Of a DNA stretch of 64,000 nt, positions 36,171 through 45,044 are shown in pieces; within the stretch, counting starts at the first letter, position 1; every line of letters starts with the position of its first letter. The notes beneath the pieces are model-generated. The model saw only the letters and a list, made by a program, of their open reading frames with translations, had not been told where the DNA came from and ran no database searches. Position numbers and translations under genes: made by a program. Source of the DNA: Porticoccus sp002390525 (lineage in GTDB: Bacteria > Pseudomonadota > Gammaproteobacteria > Pseudomonadales > Porticoccaceae); contig OX044352.1 in NCBI GenBank assembly GCA_943846655.1, positions 124,001 to 188,000 of the forward strand, read 5' to 3'.

Positions 36171-37125
36171 TATTAGAGTCAACTCCGGTATAACCAAATG
36201 ACATAACTTTAGAAATGTCATTTAAATCCATCAGCTTCATGATCAATCTATCTATACCAATGGCAACACCAGCACAAGCTGGTAACCCATATTTCAAGGA
36301 TTCTAAGAGATTATAATCTAGAGGAATGATTTTCTTACCTAATCTTTCGCGAATCAATTGGTCTTTAGCAAAACGGGCAATATGCTCGTCAAAGTCAATC
36401 AATTCAACATACCCATTGGCTAACTCTAGATTATCGAGATATAACTCGAAACGTTGAGCGACATAATTGCCTTCATGATCTTTTTTTTGTTTCGCCAACG
36501 CGGATTGACATGCTGGATAATCGTAAATAAATACTAAGCCTTTGGGAAGTTGAGGCTCGATACACATACTAAAAATCAAATCTAAGCAAACACTCCTATC
36601 TTCTTCAAAAAAACTAGCATCTGAGACTGTTGAAGCTATCTTTTGCAGATCCTCGAGACGAGCCTCATGAGGATTTATTCGGATATACTTCTTAAATAAA
36701 TCTGCATACCTTATTGACTGGTAACTATTACTTATTTTGAGCATATTCATAAGATCTGCTATTTCTTTCATTAACTGATTATTATCAAAATCGAGTCGGT
36801 ACCATTCCAAGATAGTAAATTCTGGCTGATGTTTACTACTAACTTCTTCTGCACGAAAGGCTTTTCCCAAGAAATAAATCGGCCCAGAACCGGAGGCAAG
36901 AAGTCTTTTCATAAAATATTCTGGTGAACTCTGCAGGTATCTAGTTTCACCATTAACGTTTAACTCAAAACAATCAATAAATGGATCAGTAACACCAGTT
37001 TTTCCTAGTAATGGTACGTCCACCTCCAAAACTCCTCTATTATGAAAAAAATTTCTTATATTAGAGAGCACATAGGCGCGAAATTTGAGAGCATCATTCG
37101 TTGCTGTTGGCTGCCAAAAATTCAC
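36163..37125 (-). CDS. epmA: EF-P (R)-beta-lysine ligase EpmA (GenX/PoxA)
   Basis: 320 residues, much shorter than LysS because it has no anticodon-binding domain. Class II core: motif 1 FFHNRGVLEVDVPLL, motif 2 YFLGKAFRAEEVSSKHQPEFTILEWY, motif 3 GVAIGIDRLIMKL. It activates (R)-beta-lysine and attaches it to Lys34 of EF-P. It lies 24 bases downstream of efp and overlaps miaA by 8 bases; epmB is divergent at 37760, so all genes for lysylated EF-P are adjacent. Confidence 0.95.
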   Translation of the reverse strand: MNFWQPTATNDALKFRAYVLSNIRNFFHNRGVLEVDVPLLGKTGVTDPFIDCFELNVNGETRYLQSSPEYFMKRLLASGSGPIYFLGKAFRAEEVSSKHQPEFTILEWYRLDFDNNQLMKEIADLMNMLKISNSYQSIRYADLFKKYIRINPHEARLEDLQKIASTVSDASFFEEDRSVCLDLIFSMCIEPQLPKGLVFIYDYPACQSALAKQKKDHEGNYVAQRFELYLDNLELANGYVELIDFDEHIARFAKDQLIRERLGKKIIPLDYNLLESLKYGLPACAGVAIGIDRLIMKLMDLNDISKVMSFGYTGVDSNND

Positions 37126-37149
37126 AAGTAATATTCATTTATAATTAAA

Positions 37150-37713
37150 TTAAGCACGACTTATATATTGTCCAGTTCGTGTATCAACCTTTACAACTTC
37201 TCCTATATTCAAAAAAAGAGGCACTTTGATAATTGCGCCAGTACTCAAAGTAGCTGGTTTAGTTCCACCTTGAGCAGTATCGCCTTTTAAGCCAGGATCA
37301 GTATCTATAATTTCAAGCTCTACATGATTAGCTGGAGTTATTAATAATGGTGAACCATTATAAAGTGTCACCATTACTATATCCTGCTCCCTCAGCCACA
37401 GCCCAGTATCTCCAATAACTGTTTTATCAGCTTGATGCTGGTTGAATGTATCTGGCTCCATAAAATGCCAATAATCGCCATCGTTGTAAAGGTATTGCAT
37501 ATCACATTCTGTTACATCAGCTCCTTCAAGAGACTCTCCAGATTTAAATGTTTTATCCCATACTCGACCTGACTTTAAATTGCGTAGACGTACGCGACTA
37601 AAAGCTTGGCCTTTACCAGGTTTTACAAATTCATTTTCTAAAATACTGCAAGGATCGCCATCCAAAATTACTTTCAGACCTGAGCGAAATTCATTGGTAG
37701 AATAGTTAGACAT
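37150..37713 (-). CDS. efp: elongation factor P
   Basis: 187 residues from ATG 37713 (MSNYSTNEFRSGLK) with GAGG five bases upstream. Typical three-barrel EF-P. The modified lysine is Lys34 in FVKPGKGQAF, as in E. coli, which fits the EpmA/EpmB route rather than rhamnosylation at Arg. The C-terminal IDTDPGLKGDTAQGGTKPAT and GEVVKVDTRTGQYISRA are conserved. EF-P relieves stalling at polyproline stretches. It is divergent from epmB with 46 bases between starts. Confidence 0.98.
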   Translation of the reverse strand: MSNYSTNEFRSGLKVILDGDPCSILENEFVKPGKGQAFSRVRLRNLKSGRVWDKTFKSGESLEGADVTECDMQYLYNDGDYWHFMEPDTFNQHQADKTVIGDTGLWLREQDIVMVTLYNGSPLLITPANHVELEIIDTDPGLKGDTAQGGTKPATLSTGAIIKVPLFLNIGEVVKVDTRTGQYISRA

Positions 37714-37759
37714 TATTACCTCAGTGTTCAAATAAACTGTTTTTTAAAAAGAGGTCACT

Positions 37760-38779
37760 ATGATAACCCGTTCCGTTGTATCTGTAGATAGTATTACGTG
37801 GCAAGAGCAAGTTTCTCAGAGCATCCGTGATCCTAAAAAGCTTCTTCAATGGCTAGATTTAGATAATAAAACTATTGAAAGTCTTTTGGGCGGTTCCTTG
37901 AAAGCTAATTGTAACTTTAAGTTAAAAGTTCCTTATGCCTATTTAAGGCGTATTAAAAAAGGTGACCCTAATGATCCTCTTTTAAGGCAAATACTGCCCT
38001 CTGAAGAGGAGCTCTATGCAGCACCCGGATATACTAAGGATCCTTTAGGTGAGAATAAAGCGAATTTAATACCTGGTTTAGTACATAAGTATGAGGGGCG
38101 TATACTGCTTATTGTAAGTTCAAACTGTGCAGTAAATTGTCGCTACTGTTTTAGACGTAGCTTTCCATACCAAGATAATAAATTAGGAATGAGTGAATGG
38201 CAGCAGGCACTAACGTATATCAATAAAAATAAAACTATTACTGAGGTTATTTTTAGTGGGGGTGACCCGCTTTCTATTAGTGATACCCAATTACTCTGGT
38301 TAACAGAAGAAATTGCAAAGATACCTCATGTTCAGCGGCTAAGGGTGCATACAAGGCTTCCAGTTGTTATACCTGATCGTATTACAGAGGATTGCTTATT
38401 ATGGCTTACATCGACGCGCCTACTGACCTCACTTGTTATACACAGCAACCATCCTAAGGAATTAGATGGCACTGTGGGGGCTGCTCTTAAAAATCTCTCT
38501 GAAGCTGGTGTCATTTTACTAAACCAAACAGTTTTGCTTGCCGGGGTCAATGATTCTATTAACATTCTGCAAGAACTAAGTGAAAGGCTTTATCAGATGA
38601 AAGTTCTACCTTACTATTTACATCAGCTAGATAAGGTTGAGGGTGCCTCACACTTTGAAGTAAGCGATGAGATAGCCAAAAAATTGCTGGTTGGTCTCAC
38701 AGCAAAACTTCCTGGGTATTTAGTTCCGAAACTGGTTCGAGAAATAGCAGGCATGCCTAACAAAGTACCGCTATCTTAG
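37760..38779 (+). CDS. epmB: EF-P lysine 2,3-aminomutase EpmB (YjeK)
   Basis: 339 residues. A radical SAM enzyme making (R)-beta-lysine from lysine for EpmA. The CxxxCxxC cluster is in CAVNCRYCFRRSFPY near residue 125; SAM-binding FSGGDPLSISD follows; PLP-binding part in LPYYLHQLDKVEGASHFEV. It lacks the extended C-terminus of catabolic KamA enzymes, as EpmB should. An AAAGAGG site lies before the ATG. It is convergent with serB, 26 bases apart. Confidence 0.96.
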   Translation: MITRSVVSVDSITWQEQVSQSIRDPKKLLQWLDLDNKTIESLLGGSLKANCNFKLKVPYAYLRRIKKGDPNDPLLRQILPSEEELYAAPGYTKDPLGENKANLIPGLVHKYEGRILLIVSSNCAVNCRYCFRRSFPYQDNKLGMSEWQQALTYINKNKTITEVIFSGGDPLSISDTQLLWLTEEIAKIPHVQRLRVHTRLPVVIPDRITEDCLLWLTSTRLLTSLVIHSNHPKELDGTVGAALKNLSEAGVILLNQTVLLAGVNDSINILQELSERLYQMKVLPYYLHQLDKVEGASHFEVSDEIAKKLLVGLTAKLPGYLVPKLVREIAGMPNKVPLS

Positions 38780-38805
38780 ACGATTCACATAAATTTATTG
38801 AAAAA

Positions 38806-40026
38806 TTATACCCGACGTGAAGTGTCTCTGTCGCTTATACCCATTAGGTAAAGAATTCCATCTAAGCCTACCTTATTTATAGATTGTTTGGCTGTTGCTT
38901 TAACTAAAGGTTTTGCTCTGAAGGCAATACCTAAACCAGCTATACTCAGCATTGGAAGATCATTTGCGCCATCTCCTACTGCTATAACTTGCTCTAAGCA
39001 AACATTTTCACCATCTGCGATTTCTCGTAGTAATATCGCTTTTCTTTCTCCATCAACAATTGTTCCAGAGATATTACCGGTCACCTTTCCATCAAGTATT
39101 TCAAGTTTATTTGCATAAACATAGTCAATTCCCAATTTTTTTTGAATCCGAGAAGCAAAATAATCGAATCCACCTGAAAGAATTGCAGTTTTATAACCTA
39201 ATAATTTGAGTGTAGACATTAAATCTTCTGCTCCCTCAGTGAGGTTTAAGCGGTGAAAAACTTTTTCGAGAATAGATTCATCTAATCCCTCAAGAAACCG
39301 GAGACGCTGACCAAAGCTTTCTTTAAAATCTATTTCACCGCGCATTGCAGCTGCTGTGATTTTAGAAACCTTGTCTCCAGCTTCCGTTTCTTTTGCAAGC
39401 TCGTCTATAACCTCAGAGTCAATTAGAGTTGAGTCCATGTCAAATACTACAACACGTCGATTACGGCGAAAAATATTATCCTCTTGATAAGCTATATCAA
39501 CTTCCATTTCATTTGACATCTCTAATAGTGAGGAACGAAATTCATCTAGTTGATTAGGCACTCCGCGCAAAGATAACTCTACGCAAGACCTAATGCTATT
39601 TTCCATACGATCCAAAGGCACTCTCCCAGAAAGACGGGTGATTTTATCGATATTAAGCTGATGCTTAACTGTGACTGCAGAGACTTTAGCTATATGCTCA
39701 GCAGTAACTCTTCTTGAAAGTAGCGTAACAATATGACGGGGCTTACCTTGTTGCTCAACCCAGTGAGAATAACTTTTCTCGCTAATCTCCTGAAAACGTA
39801 CTTTCACTGCAAAAGCATCAATTGAAGGTAAAATCTCACTTTTTATATAATCCAATTCACATACTATCGGTGTTCTTGCCAATAACCCAAGATTTAAATT
39901 ATCGTGAATCACAGATTGGCTTATATCTAAAATATCACATTTATGGCGCATAAGAACCTCGGAGACAGCTTCTGTTATCCCAGGTTTATCTGCACCTGAT
40001 ATACTAATAAGTAAAATTTTTCTCAC
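38806..40026 (-). CDS. serB: phosphoserine phosphatase SerB
   Basis: 406 residues, GTG start at 40026. Long Pseudomonas-type SerB with N-terminal ACT domains (residues about 1-180, ISGADKPGITEAVSEVL; HIVTLLSRRVTAEHIA), then the HAD phosphatase: nucleophile DMDSTLI near residue 204, AAAMRGEIDFKESFGQRL cap, SGGFDYF, KAILLREIA and DGANDLPMLS. Last step of serine synthesis. It is divergent from the AhpA/YtjB-like gene, the same arrangement as serB and smp in E. coli. Confidence 0.96.
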   Translation of the reverse strand: MRKILLISISGADKPGITEAVSEVLMRHKCDILDISQSVIHDNLNLGLLARTPIVCELDYIKSEILPSIDAFAVKVRFQEISEKSYSHWVEQQGKPRHIVTLLSRRVTAEHIAKVSAVTVKHQLNIDKITRLSGRVPLDRMENSIRSCVELSLRGVPNQLDEFRSSLLEMSNEMEVDIAYQEDNIFRRNRRVVVFDMDSTLIDSEVIDELAKETEAGDKVSKITAAAMRGEIDFKESFGQRLRFLEGLDESILEKVFHRLNLTEGAEDLMSTLKLLGYKTAILSGGFDYFASRIQKKLGIDYVYANKLEILDGKVTGNISGTIVDGERKAILLREIADGENVCLEQVIAVGDGANDLPMLSIAGLGIAFRAKPLVKATAKQSINKVGLDGILYLMGISDRDTSRRV

Positions 40027-40141
40027 AATGAATCCAGTATAAATAATAAAAATCTATGGACGCAGACGCATCTCATATGAGGTATTATAAAAGAGAATAC
40101 ACTAAGTTAACAAAAATCTAACTTTATGGGAATTATCGGTG

Positions 40142-41365
40142 ATGGGCAAGAATAAAAAATCTTACGCGAAAACATTACCTATACTTGCTATATCATTTGC
40201 AATATTTATTGGCACTTTAGGTGCGCTAATTATAAATCAACAGATATCTGTAGTTGCCGACAAACAAGAGGAGTATTTAGGAAATACACTAGGTCTACAG
40301 CTAGCGAAGGTAGCTAAAACCTCAATAATAAACAAAGATATATTAAGCCTCCAGATAGAATTAGACGACATGCTAGCAATTGATGGTGTAGGGTACGTTG
40401 CAGTATATGATGCATCAAAAAAGATTTTGGCTAAAGCTAAAGGGCCCATTAAAAAAAATACTCCGGATAATTTAGGGAGTAGATACACCAGCCCTATAGC
40501 TATTGAAAATGAAATTGTAGGGTATGGACTAATTCAATTTTATGATGGTTTTTTTATAAACAACTTTCGAGCTATTAATATAACGATCGCCTTATTATTT
40601 TCTGGTATGTTTTCTATACTAATATATGCATCAGTAAAATCAGGAAAAACTCTTTCGCTTAGACTCAATCGTATTATTCAGCAACTCCCTAGCGATGGTG
40701 TTGAGGCCACAGATGAATTGAGTATGCTTGAAAATAGGCTTAAGCCTTTAATATCATCAAGAATTGGTTGTCAGCCATCTGAAACAGAAGATCAATACGA
40801 AGAGTCAACAATTCTAGCTATTGAATGTAAAAATTTAACTATTTTAAAAACAAGAGTTAATCCTGAACATCTTGAATCCTTAATGTATCAATTCGATATT
40901 CTAGTAAACAATGCTGCTGATATATATGGTGCCAATAGATTCAATGCAAACCAACGTTGTATATACCTAAATTTTAAAGGTTACGACAATACTGATGAGC
41001 ACCCTCTGAGGGCTTTATGTTGTTCTTCAGTAATACATCGATTAGGGGGAAAATTATTGGATGCTCATGGTATAAAGTTAGAATTATCTAGCGCTTTACT
41101 AACTGTAAGATACAAAAATTTTAAATCTCAATTATTACAGGAATCAGCTCGAGAAATCCACTTGGACTCACTTCAATCTATGCTTGACCAAGCAGTGGAT
41201 AATGAAATATTACTTGATAGAAAAACTAAAGACCATGAATCATTAGACGGGATAGCTCTATCACCACCAAGCGAAAAAAGCTTACTATTTAGAGTAGAAG
41301 AACTTAATCAAACATGCAAAAAACTAACTGGCCAGCAAATCGAAATATTAAGTCGCGATATTTAA
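40142..41365 (+). CDS. AhpA/YtjB-like membrane protein with long C-terminal domain
   Basis: 407 residues. TM1 at about residues 12-33 (LPILAISFAIFIGTLGALII), an extracytoplasmic region of about 105 residues with VAVYDASKKILAKA, TM2 (NITIALLFSGMFSILIYASV), then a 240-residue cytosolic part. The first half resembles the Smp/AhpA family that faces serB. The C-terminal region (ILAIECKNLTILKTRVNPEHLESLMYQFDILVNNAADIYG, cut here into its visible parts in findings) recalls the start of a class III nucleotide cyclase fold but lacks the expected metal-binding Asp pair as far as I can see. Function unknown; a sensor role is inference. Confidence 0.75.
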   Translation: MGKNKKSYAKTLPILAISFAIFIGTLGALIINQQISVVADKQEEYLGNTLGLQLAKVAKTSIINKDILSLQIELDDMLAIDGVGYVAVYDASKKILAKAKGPIKKNTPDNLGSRYTSPIAIENEIVGYGLIQFYDGFFINNFRAINITIALLFSGMFSILIYASVKSGKTLSLRLNRIIQQLPSDGVEATDELSMLENRLKPLISSRIGCQPSETEDQYEESTILAIECKNLTILKTRVNPEHLESLMYQFDILVNNAADIYGANRFNANQRCIYLNFKGYDNTDEHPLRALCCSSVIHRLGGKLLDAHGIKLELSSALLTVRYKNFKSQLLQESAREIHLDSLQSMLDQAVDNEILLDRKTKDHESLDGIALSPPSEKSLLFRVEELNQTCKKLTGQQIEILSRDI

Positions 41366-41403
41366 TGGCGTCACTTAATCTGTTCTATCTGATTTTCAAA
41401 TAA

Positions 41404-42228
41404 CTAGCTAACTGAGCCAACTTCGAAATCTACACCTTTTATATTAGCATCTTTAATTAATTGATGCGTATATTTTGAGAGTTCAATACGATGTCCAATC
41501 TCGATTAACGTATCAGCTATATCCCCCTTCACTTGTTCAAATTCAAGTTGCTGTGGTGGTAATATTTTTTCAACTAAAACTATGTGATAACCAAAATCAG
41601 ATTCAATTGGCTTTTCATGTAGTCCTTTATTAAGACCAAATACTTCTTTTTCGAAATTTGGGGGCAATTGACCTCGAGCAACTCTTCCAAGAGAACCACC
41701 AGAATTCTTTGAGGGACACTGGGAGTACTCGTTAACTAAAAAATCAAATTTATCGATGGATTCTTTAAGGTTTTTGATGACGGACATAGCTAATTTTTTT
41801 GCTGCGCTCTTACTATTTTTATCCTCAGGAGTAACACTTATCAAAATATGTTTCAGCTCTAACATCTCTTTGGTTAAAAAATCATTGGTATGAAGATTAT
41901 AATATTTTTGACAGTCCTCCTCGGTTATTTCATCTGATCTTGCAACCTCTTTTGCAATCAACCTTGAAATTATTGTTTCTTCAATTGCATCATTACTATC
42001 CGGTGATAAATCTTCATCTAATCCCAATTCCTTTGCTTTTTGTAAAAATAATGACTGAATTATCAATACTTCAGATGACTTTTTGATAATCTCATCTTGT
42101 GAATTAGATTCATGGTGTTGCATCTCGTGAATAATTTGATCAGGTGTAATAATCTCGTCATTAACTGAGATTTGCCTGAGATTTTGTAACTGGTTTTGTT
42201 GTTTTTTGTCTTCAGATGGAGAATTCAT
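41404..42228 (-). CDS. parvulin-type peptidylprolyl isomerase (NifM/PpiC-like)
   Basis: 274 residues. No signal peptide, so apparently cytosolic, which is unlike SurA and PpiD. The N-terminal about 115 residues are charged and helical (substrate chaperone part). The rotamase domain at about 120-230 is clear: LELKHILISV, LVNEYSQCPSKNSGGSLGRVARGQLPPNFEKEVFGL, then PIESDFGYHIVLVEKI. Similar to NifM and to parvulins linked to nitrate reductase in some gammaproteobacteria; no such client lies here. Convergent with the AhpA-like gene. Confidence 0.88.
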   Translation of the reverse strand: MNSPSEDKKQQNQLQNLRQISVNDEIITPDQIIHEMQHHESNSQDEIIKKSSEVLIIQSLFLQKAKELGLDEDLSPDSNDAIEETIISRLIAKEVARSDEITEEDCQKYYNLHTNDFLTKEMLELKHILISVTPEDKNSKSAAKKLAMSVIKNLKESIDKFDFLVNEYSQCPSKNSGGSLGRVARGQLPPNFEKEVFGLNKGLHEKPIESDFGYHIVLVEKILPPQQLEFEQVKGDIADTLIEIGHRIELSKYTHQLIKDANIKGVDFEVGSVS

Positions 42229-42303
42229 ATCGAGTCTCTAATTCGCTTATTGTATTTAAGAACCATTTCAATGCTGCAAAATACAATAAAAAGCATTATC
42301 TTT

Positions 42304-43212
42304 TCAAGTAAATGCTGCAGAAACTTTTGATCCACTCTTTTTTCCTAATTTTTTTGAGATGAAAAGTCCTGCTTTCATCAATTTATTTAAATTAATATCA
42401 TGCTTTATATTAAGACCATTAAGCATATAAATTAGGTCTTCAGTTGCAACATTTCCAGGAGCTTTATATTTATCAGAGTTTTTTACATATGGGCAACCAC
42501 CCAAACCAGCAACAGAGCTATCAAAAATAGATACGCCCATCGATAGAGCAGCATAAATATTTACTAATGCCTGGCTGTAAGTATCATGAAAATGGCCAGC
42601 AATACTATCAAGAGGGACCTTTGCTGATACTTTTTCTATAGCCTGACAAATAATACCTGGTGTACCAACACCAGTAGTGTCAGCTAAGGAAACTTCATAG
42701 CAACCCATTTGATAAAGTTCATTCGCCAAAACTGCCACTTTGCTTGGGCTTATAGCTCCTTCATAAGGGCATCCCGCTATACAAGAAATATAGGCGCGTG
42801 TTGGTATTTTTTTATCAGCAGCTGATTTAAGAACAGGCACAAAACGCCCCAAACTCTCCTGAATCGAACAATTAGTATTTTTTTTACTAAAAGATTCTGA
42901 AGCTGAGGTAAAAATCGAAACCTCTTTGGCGCCAGCTTCTATGGCACGTTCGAATCCTCTTAAATTTGGAACTAATGCTGAAAAATTAACGTTTTTTGCA
43001 CCTTTGATTCCAGCAAATACAGAATCGCTATTTGCCATTTGTGGCACCCATCTAGGATTTACGAAACTTCCAGCCTCTATAAAAGAAACACCAGCTGCAA
43101 CTAAAAGATTAATTAACTCTATTTTCAAATCCGCAGAAACCAACTGGACTTCATTTTGAAGCCCATCTCTTGGGCTAACTTCAACAATTTTTACTCTCTT
43201 TGGTAATGTCAT
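42304..43212 (-). CDS. mvaB: hydroxymethylglutaryl-CoA lyase
   Basis: 302 residues. Cleaves HMG-CoA to acetyl-CoA and acetoacetate, the last step of leucine breakdown. A DRE-TIM barrel: SPRDGLQNE at the N-terminus with the catalytic Arg-Asp, EAGSFVNPRWVPQMAN, SLADTTGVGTP, HFHDTYSQALVNI with metal-binding His residues, and the catalytic Cys in GLGGCPYVKNSDK. Liu/MCC genes that would normally accompany it are not in the window, so the rest of the leucine route must be elsewhere. It stands alone. Confidence 0.95.
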   Translation of the reverse strand: MTLPKRVKIVEVSPRDGLQNEVQLVSADLKIELINLLVAAGVSFIEAGSFVNPRWVPQMANSDSVFAGIKGAKNVNFSALVPNLRGFERAIEAGAKEVSIFTSASESFSKKNTNCSIQESLGRFVPVLKSAADKKIPTRAYISCIAGCPYEGAISPSKVAVLANELYQMGCYEVSLADTTGVGTPGIICQAIEKVSAKVPLDSIAGHFHDTYSQALVNIYAALSMGVSIFDSSVAGLGGCPYVKNSDKYKAPGNVATEDLIYMLNGLNIKHDINLNKLMKAGLFISKKLGKKSGSKVSAAFT

Positions 43213-43317
43213 AAAAACATTTTATCTTTTACATCAGCAAAGAGCATTAGATATATAATGTTATCATACGAATTAGGCAAATTATTTAAATAAATTTTAG
43301 CTTATAGGGGCTGGTGT

Positions 43318-44037
43318 ATGAAAAAAAAAACTGATGTTGTGTATGCGGAAAGAGCTAACTGGAAATTTAATGGTGAACTGGTTAATTCTTTTGATGCCCA
43401 TATCTCAAAATCAGTTCCCCTTTATAAAGAAGGGCATGATCTGATATGTGATATGAGTGATTTTTTTATTAAACCAAAATCGCTTTGTTATGAAATAGGC
43501 TGTTCCACAGGAACGCTCATACTGAAACTGGCAACCCATCATCAGAATAAACCAGAAGCTCATTTTATTGGTATAGATATAGAAGAGGATATGATAAAAA
43601 AAGCAGAAGCTAAACTTGCTAAGGTGGAAGGCTTGAACGCATCTTTTCTTGCTGAAGATGTCATAGAGCTGGATATGCATGAAGCTGATTTAATTATATG
43701 TTATTACACTATTCAGTTTGTAAAAACCTCGGTGCGCCAGAATATAATTAATTCAATTTATGAGAAATTAAATTGGGGCGGAGCTCTATTTTTATTTGAA
43801 AAAGTGCGTGGAGCTGACGCTAGATTTCAGGATATCATAACCGCTTTATACAATGATTATAAGCTTCGCGCAGGCTATACACCTGATGAAATAATTAATA
43901 AATCTAGAAGCCTTAAAGGTGTTTTGGAGCCATTTTCGACACAAGGCAATTTAGATATGCTCAGAAGAGCAGGATTTGTTGACGTTAATACCGTTCAAAA
44001 GTATCTATGTTTTGAGGGTTTTTTAGCAATCAAATAA
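43318..44037 (+). CDS. CmoA-like carboxy-SAM synthase / methyltransferase
   Basis: 239 residues. Class I SAM-dependent fold: motif I CYEIGCSTGTLILKL, FIGIDIEEDMIKKAE, then LIICYYTIQFVKTSVRQNIINSIYEKLNWGGALFLFEKV as visible segments. The overall pattern matches CmoA, which makes carboxy-S-adenosylmethionine for tRNA wobble uridine modification. The Arg that pairs with the carboxylate in E. coli CmoA (Arg199, from memory) appears conserved in NKSRSLKGVL. No cmoB partner is adjacent, so a related methyltransferase cannot be ruled out. Confidence 0.75.
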   Translation: MKKKTDVVYAERANWKFNGELVNSFDAHISKSVPLYKEGHDLICDMSDFFIKPKSLCYEIGCSTGTLILKLATHHQNKPEAHFIGIDIEEDMIKKAEAKLAKVEGLNASFLAEDVIELDMHEADLIICYYTIQFVKTSVRQNIINSIYEKLNWGGALFLFEKVRGADARFQDIITALYNDYKLRAGYTPDEIINKSRSLKGVLEPFSTQGNLDMLRRAGFVDVNTVQKYLCFEGFLAIK

Positions 44038-44084
44038 TAAATAATTTGAATTCTAAAACTCTTTTCAGATTCAGTAAGTTATTT

Positions 44085-44708
44085 CTAGAGTTGCGATAAA
44101 TATGTATCTAGTCTGTTTGAATTCATAATAAAAGTCGATTTTAGTTTACTTGCTAAATCTTTCACCTCATTAAGGTTAACCGCTTCGCCAACTTGAATAA
44201 CTCCAACCATCGCCATCATCGCGTGAGGATCACATTGATACACATAGACTCCTTCTGTGTCTAAGGTAACACTTATATCCTGATTTAATTCACCAGCCCA
44301 ACTGTTGGCACCACTGGGAATCATGCCATCTAAAGAAACTGCGTTATGAGACATATCTGTTGCCTTGAAATGTATAGTATCTCCTTTTGAAACCTTGATA
44401 ACAGCAGGCTCAAAAATCATATTTCCACCTGGACCAGAATTTAACATTTTTACAATATGTTCTGAGCCTTCAGAAAGCTCTACTTTTGGAGAAGATGAAG
44501 CGCTTGCAACCGCTGGTAATGTTTCAGCTATATCCTTTTTTAAAACTAAAGTACCAATAGGAGTCAGTCGTTCAGTAATATCTATTTCTTGTTGTGGAGT
44601 AAGTATCAATTCTCTTTCGTTTGAACCGCAACCTGCAATACCCAAGAAAATTATCATTACTGAAACAACCAAACCTATCTTTCTGTATTGACTCATTTTC
44701 TTCTCCAT
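44085..44708 (-). CDS. pseudoazurin-like cupredoxin lipoprotein
   Basis: 207 residues. Lipoprotein signal with lipobox IAGC (Cys27). A linker of about 60 residues (LTPQQEIDITERLTPIGTLVL) resembles the N-terminal part of c5-type cytochromes but has no CxxCH heme site. A cupredoxin domain spans about 85-175 with all four type I copper ligands: His in SHNAVSL, then Cys, His and Met in YQCDPHAMMAMVGVI, as in pseudoazurin. It is probably a membrane-anchored periplasmic electron carrier. The redox partner is not in the window. Confidence 0.88.
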   Translation of the reverse strand: MEKKMSQYRKIGLVVSVMIIFLGIAGCGSNERELILTPQQEIDITERLTPIGTLVLKKDIAETLPAVASASSSPKVELSEGSEHIVKMLNSGPGGNMIFEPAVIKVSKGDTIHFKATDMSHNAVSLDGMIPSGANSWAGELNQDISVTLDTEGVYVYQCDPHAMMAMVGVIQVGEAVNLNEVKDLASKLKSTFIMNSNRLDTYLSQL

Positions 44709-45044
44709 ATTATTTCTGGTAAATAGGGCTATGAACTAAGATTTTCATTATACCGATATAATCCCAAGCCGTGAAAGCTGTTTTAGTATTTAGTATACAA
44801 TTATATAAACTTTTTCGGATTGCGCTTGTTATTTTTATTAGAAAAAATTTGTAAAAACTAATCGCCCTTCATATATGTGGAAAAGAAGAGTAATTATAGC
44901 TATCATGAATCCTCAAAAATATTAAACAAAATAGCAACTTTCAAAGAAGTTGCCTTTAACACATGCTCCCCAAACTTGATAAACGCATATATAGCTATGC
45001 TTAAAATCTTTGTTATTTAACTAATCCTCCGAGGAGAGTGGAAA
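44709..45044. other. divergent intergenic region upstream of sat
   Basis: A 336-base A/T-rich gap between the cupredoxin lipoprotein and sat. Besides one perfect hairpin (separate entry) and a GGAG site before sat, I see no gene, tRNA or known riboswitch in it. Confidence 0.45.
44934..44953 (+). promoter_or_regulatory. hairpin in the sat leader
   Basis: A perfect 7-base inverted repeat, GCAACTT / AAGTTGC, with a 6-base loop, about 90 bases before the sat start. It has no T run to the right, so it is not a convincing terminator for rightward transcription. It may be a leader structure or chance. Confidence 0.3.
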
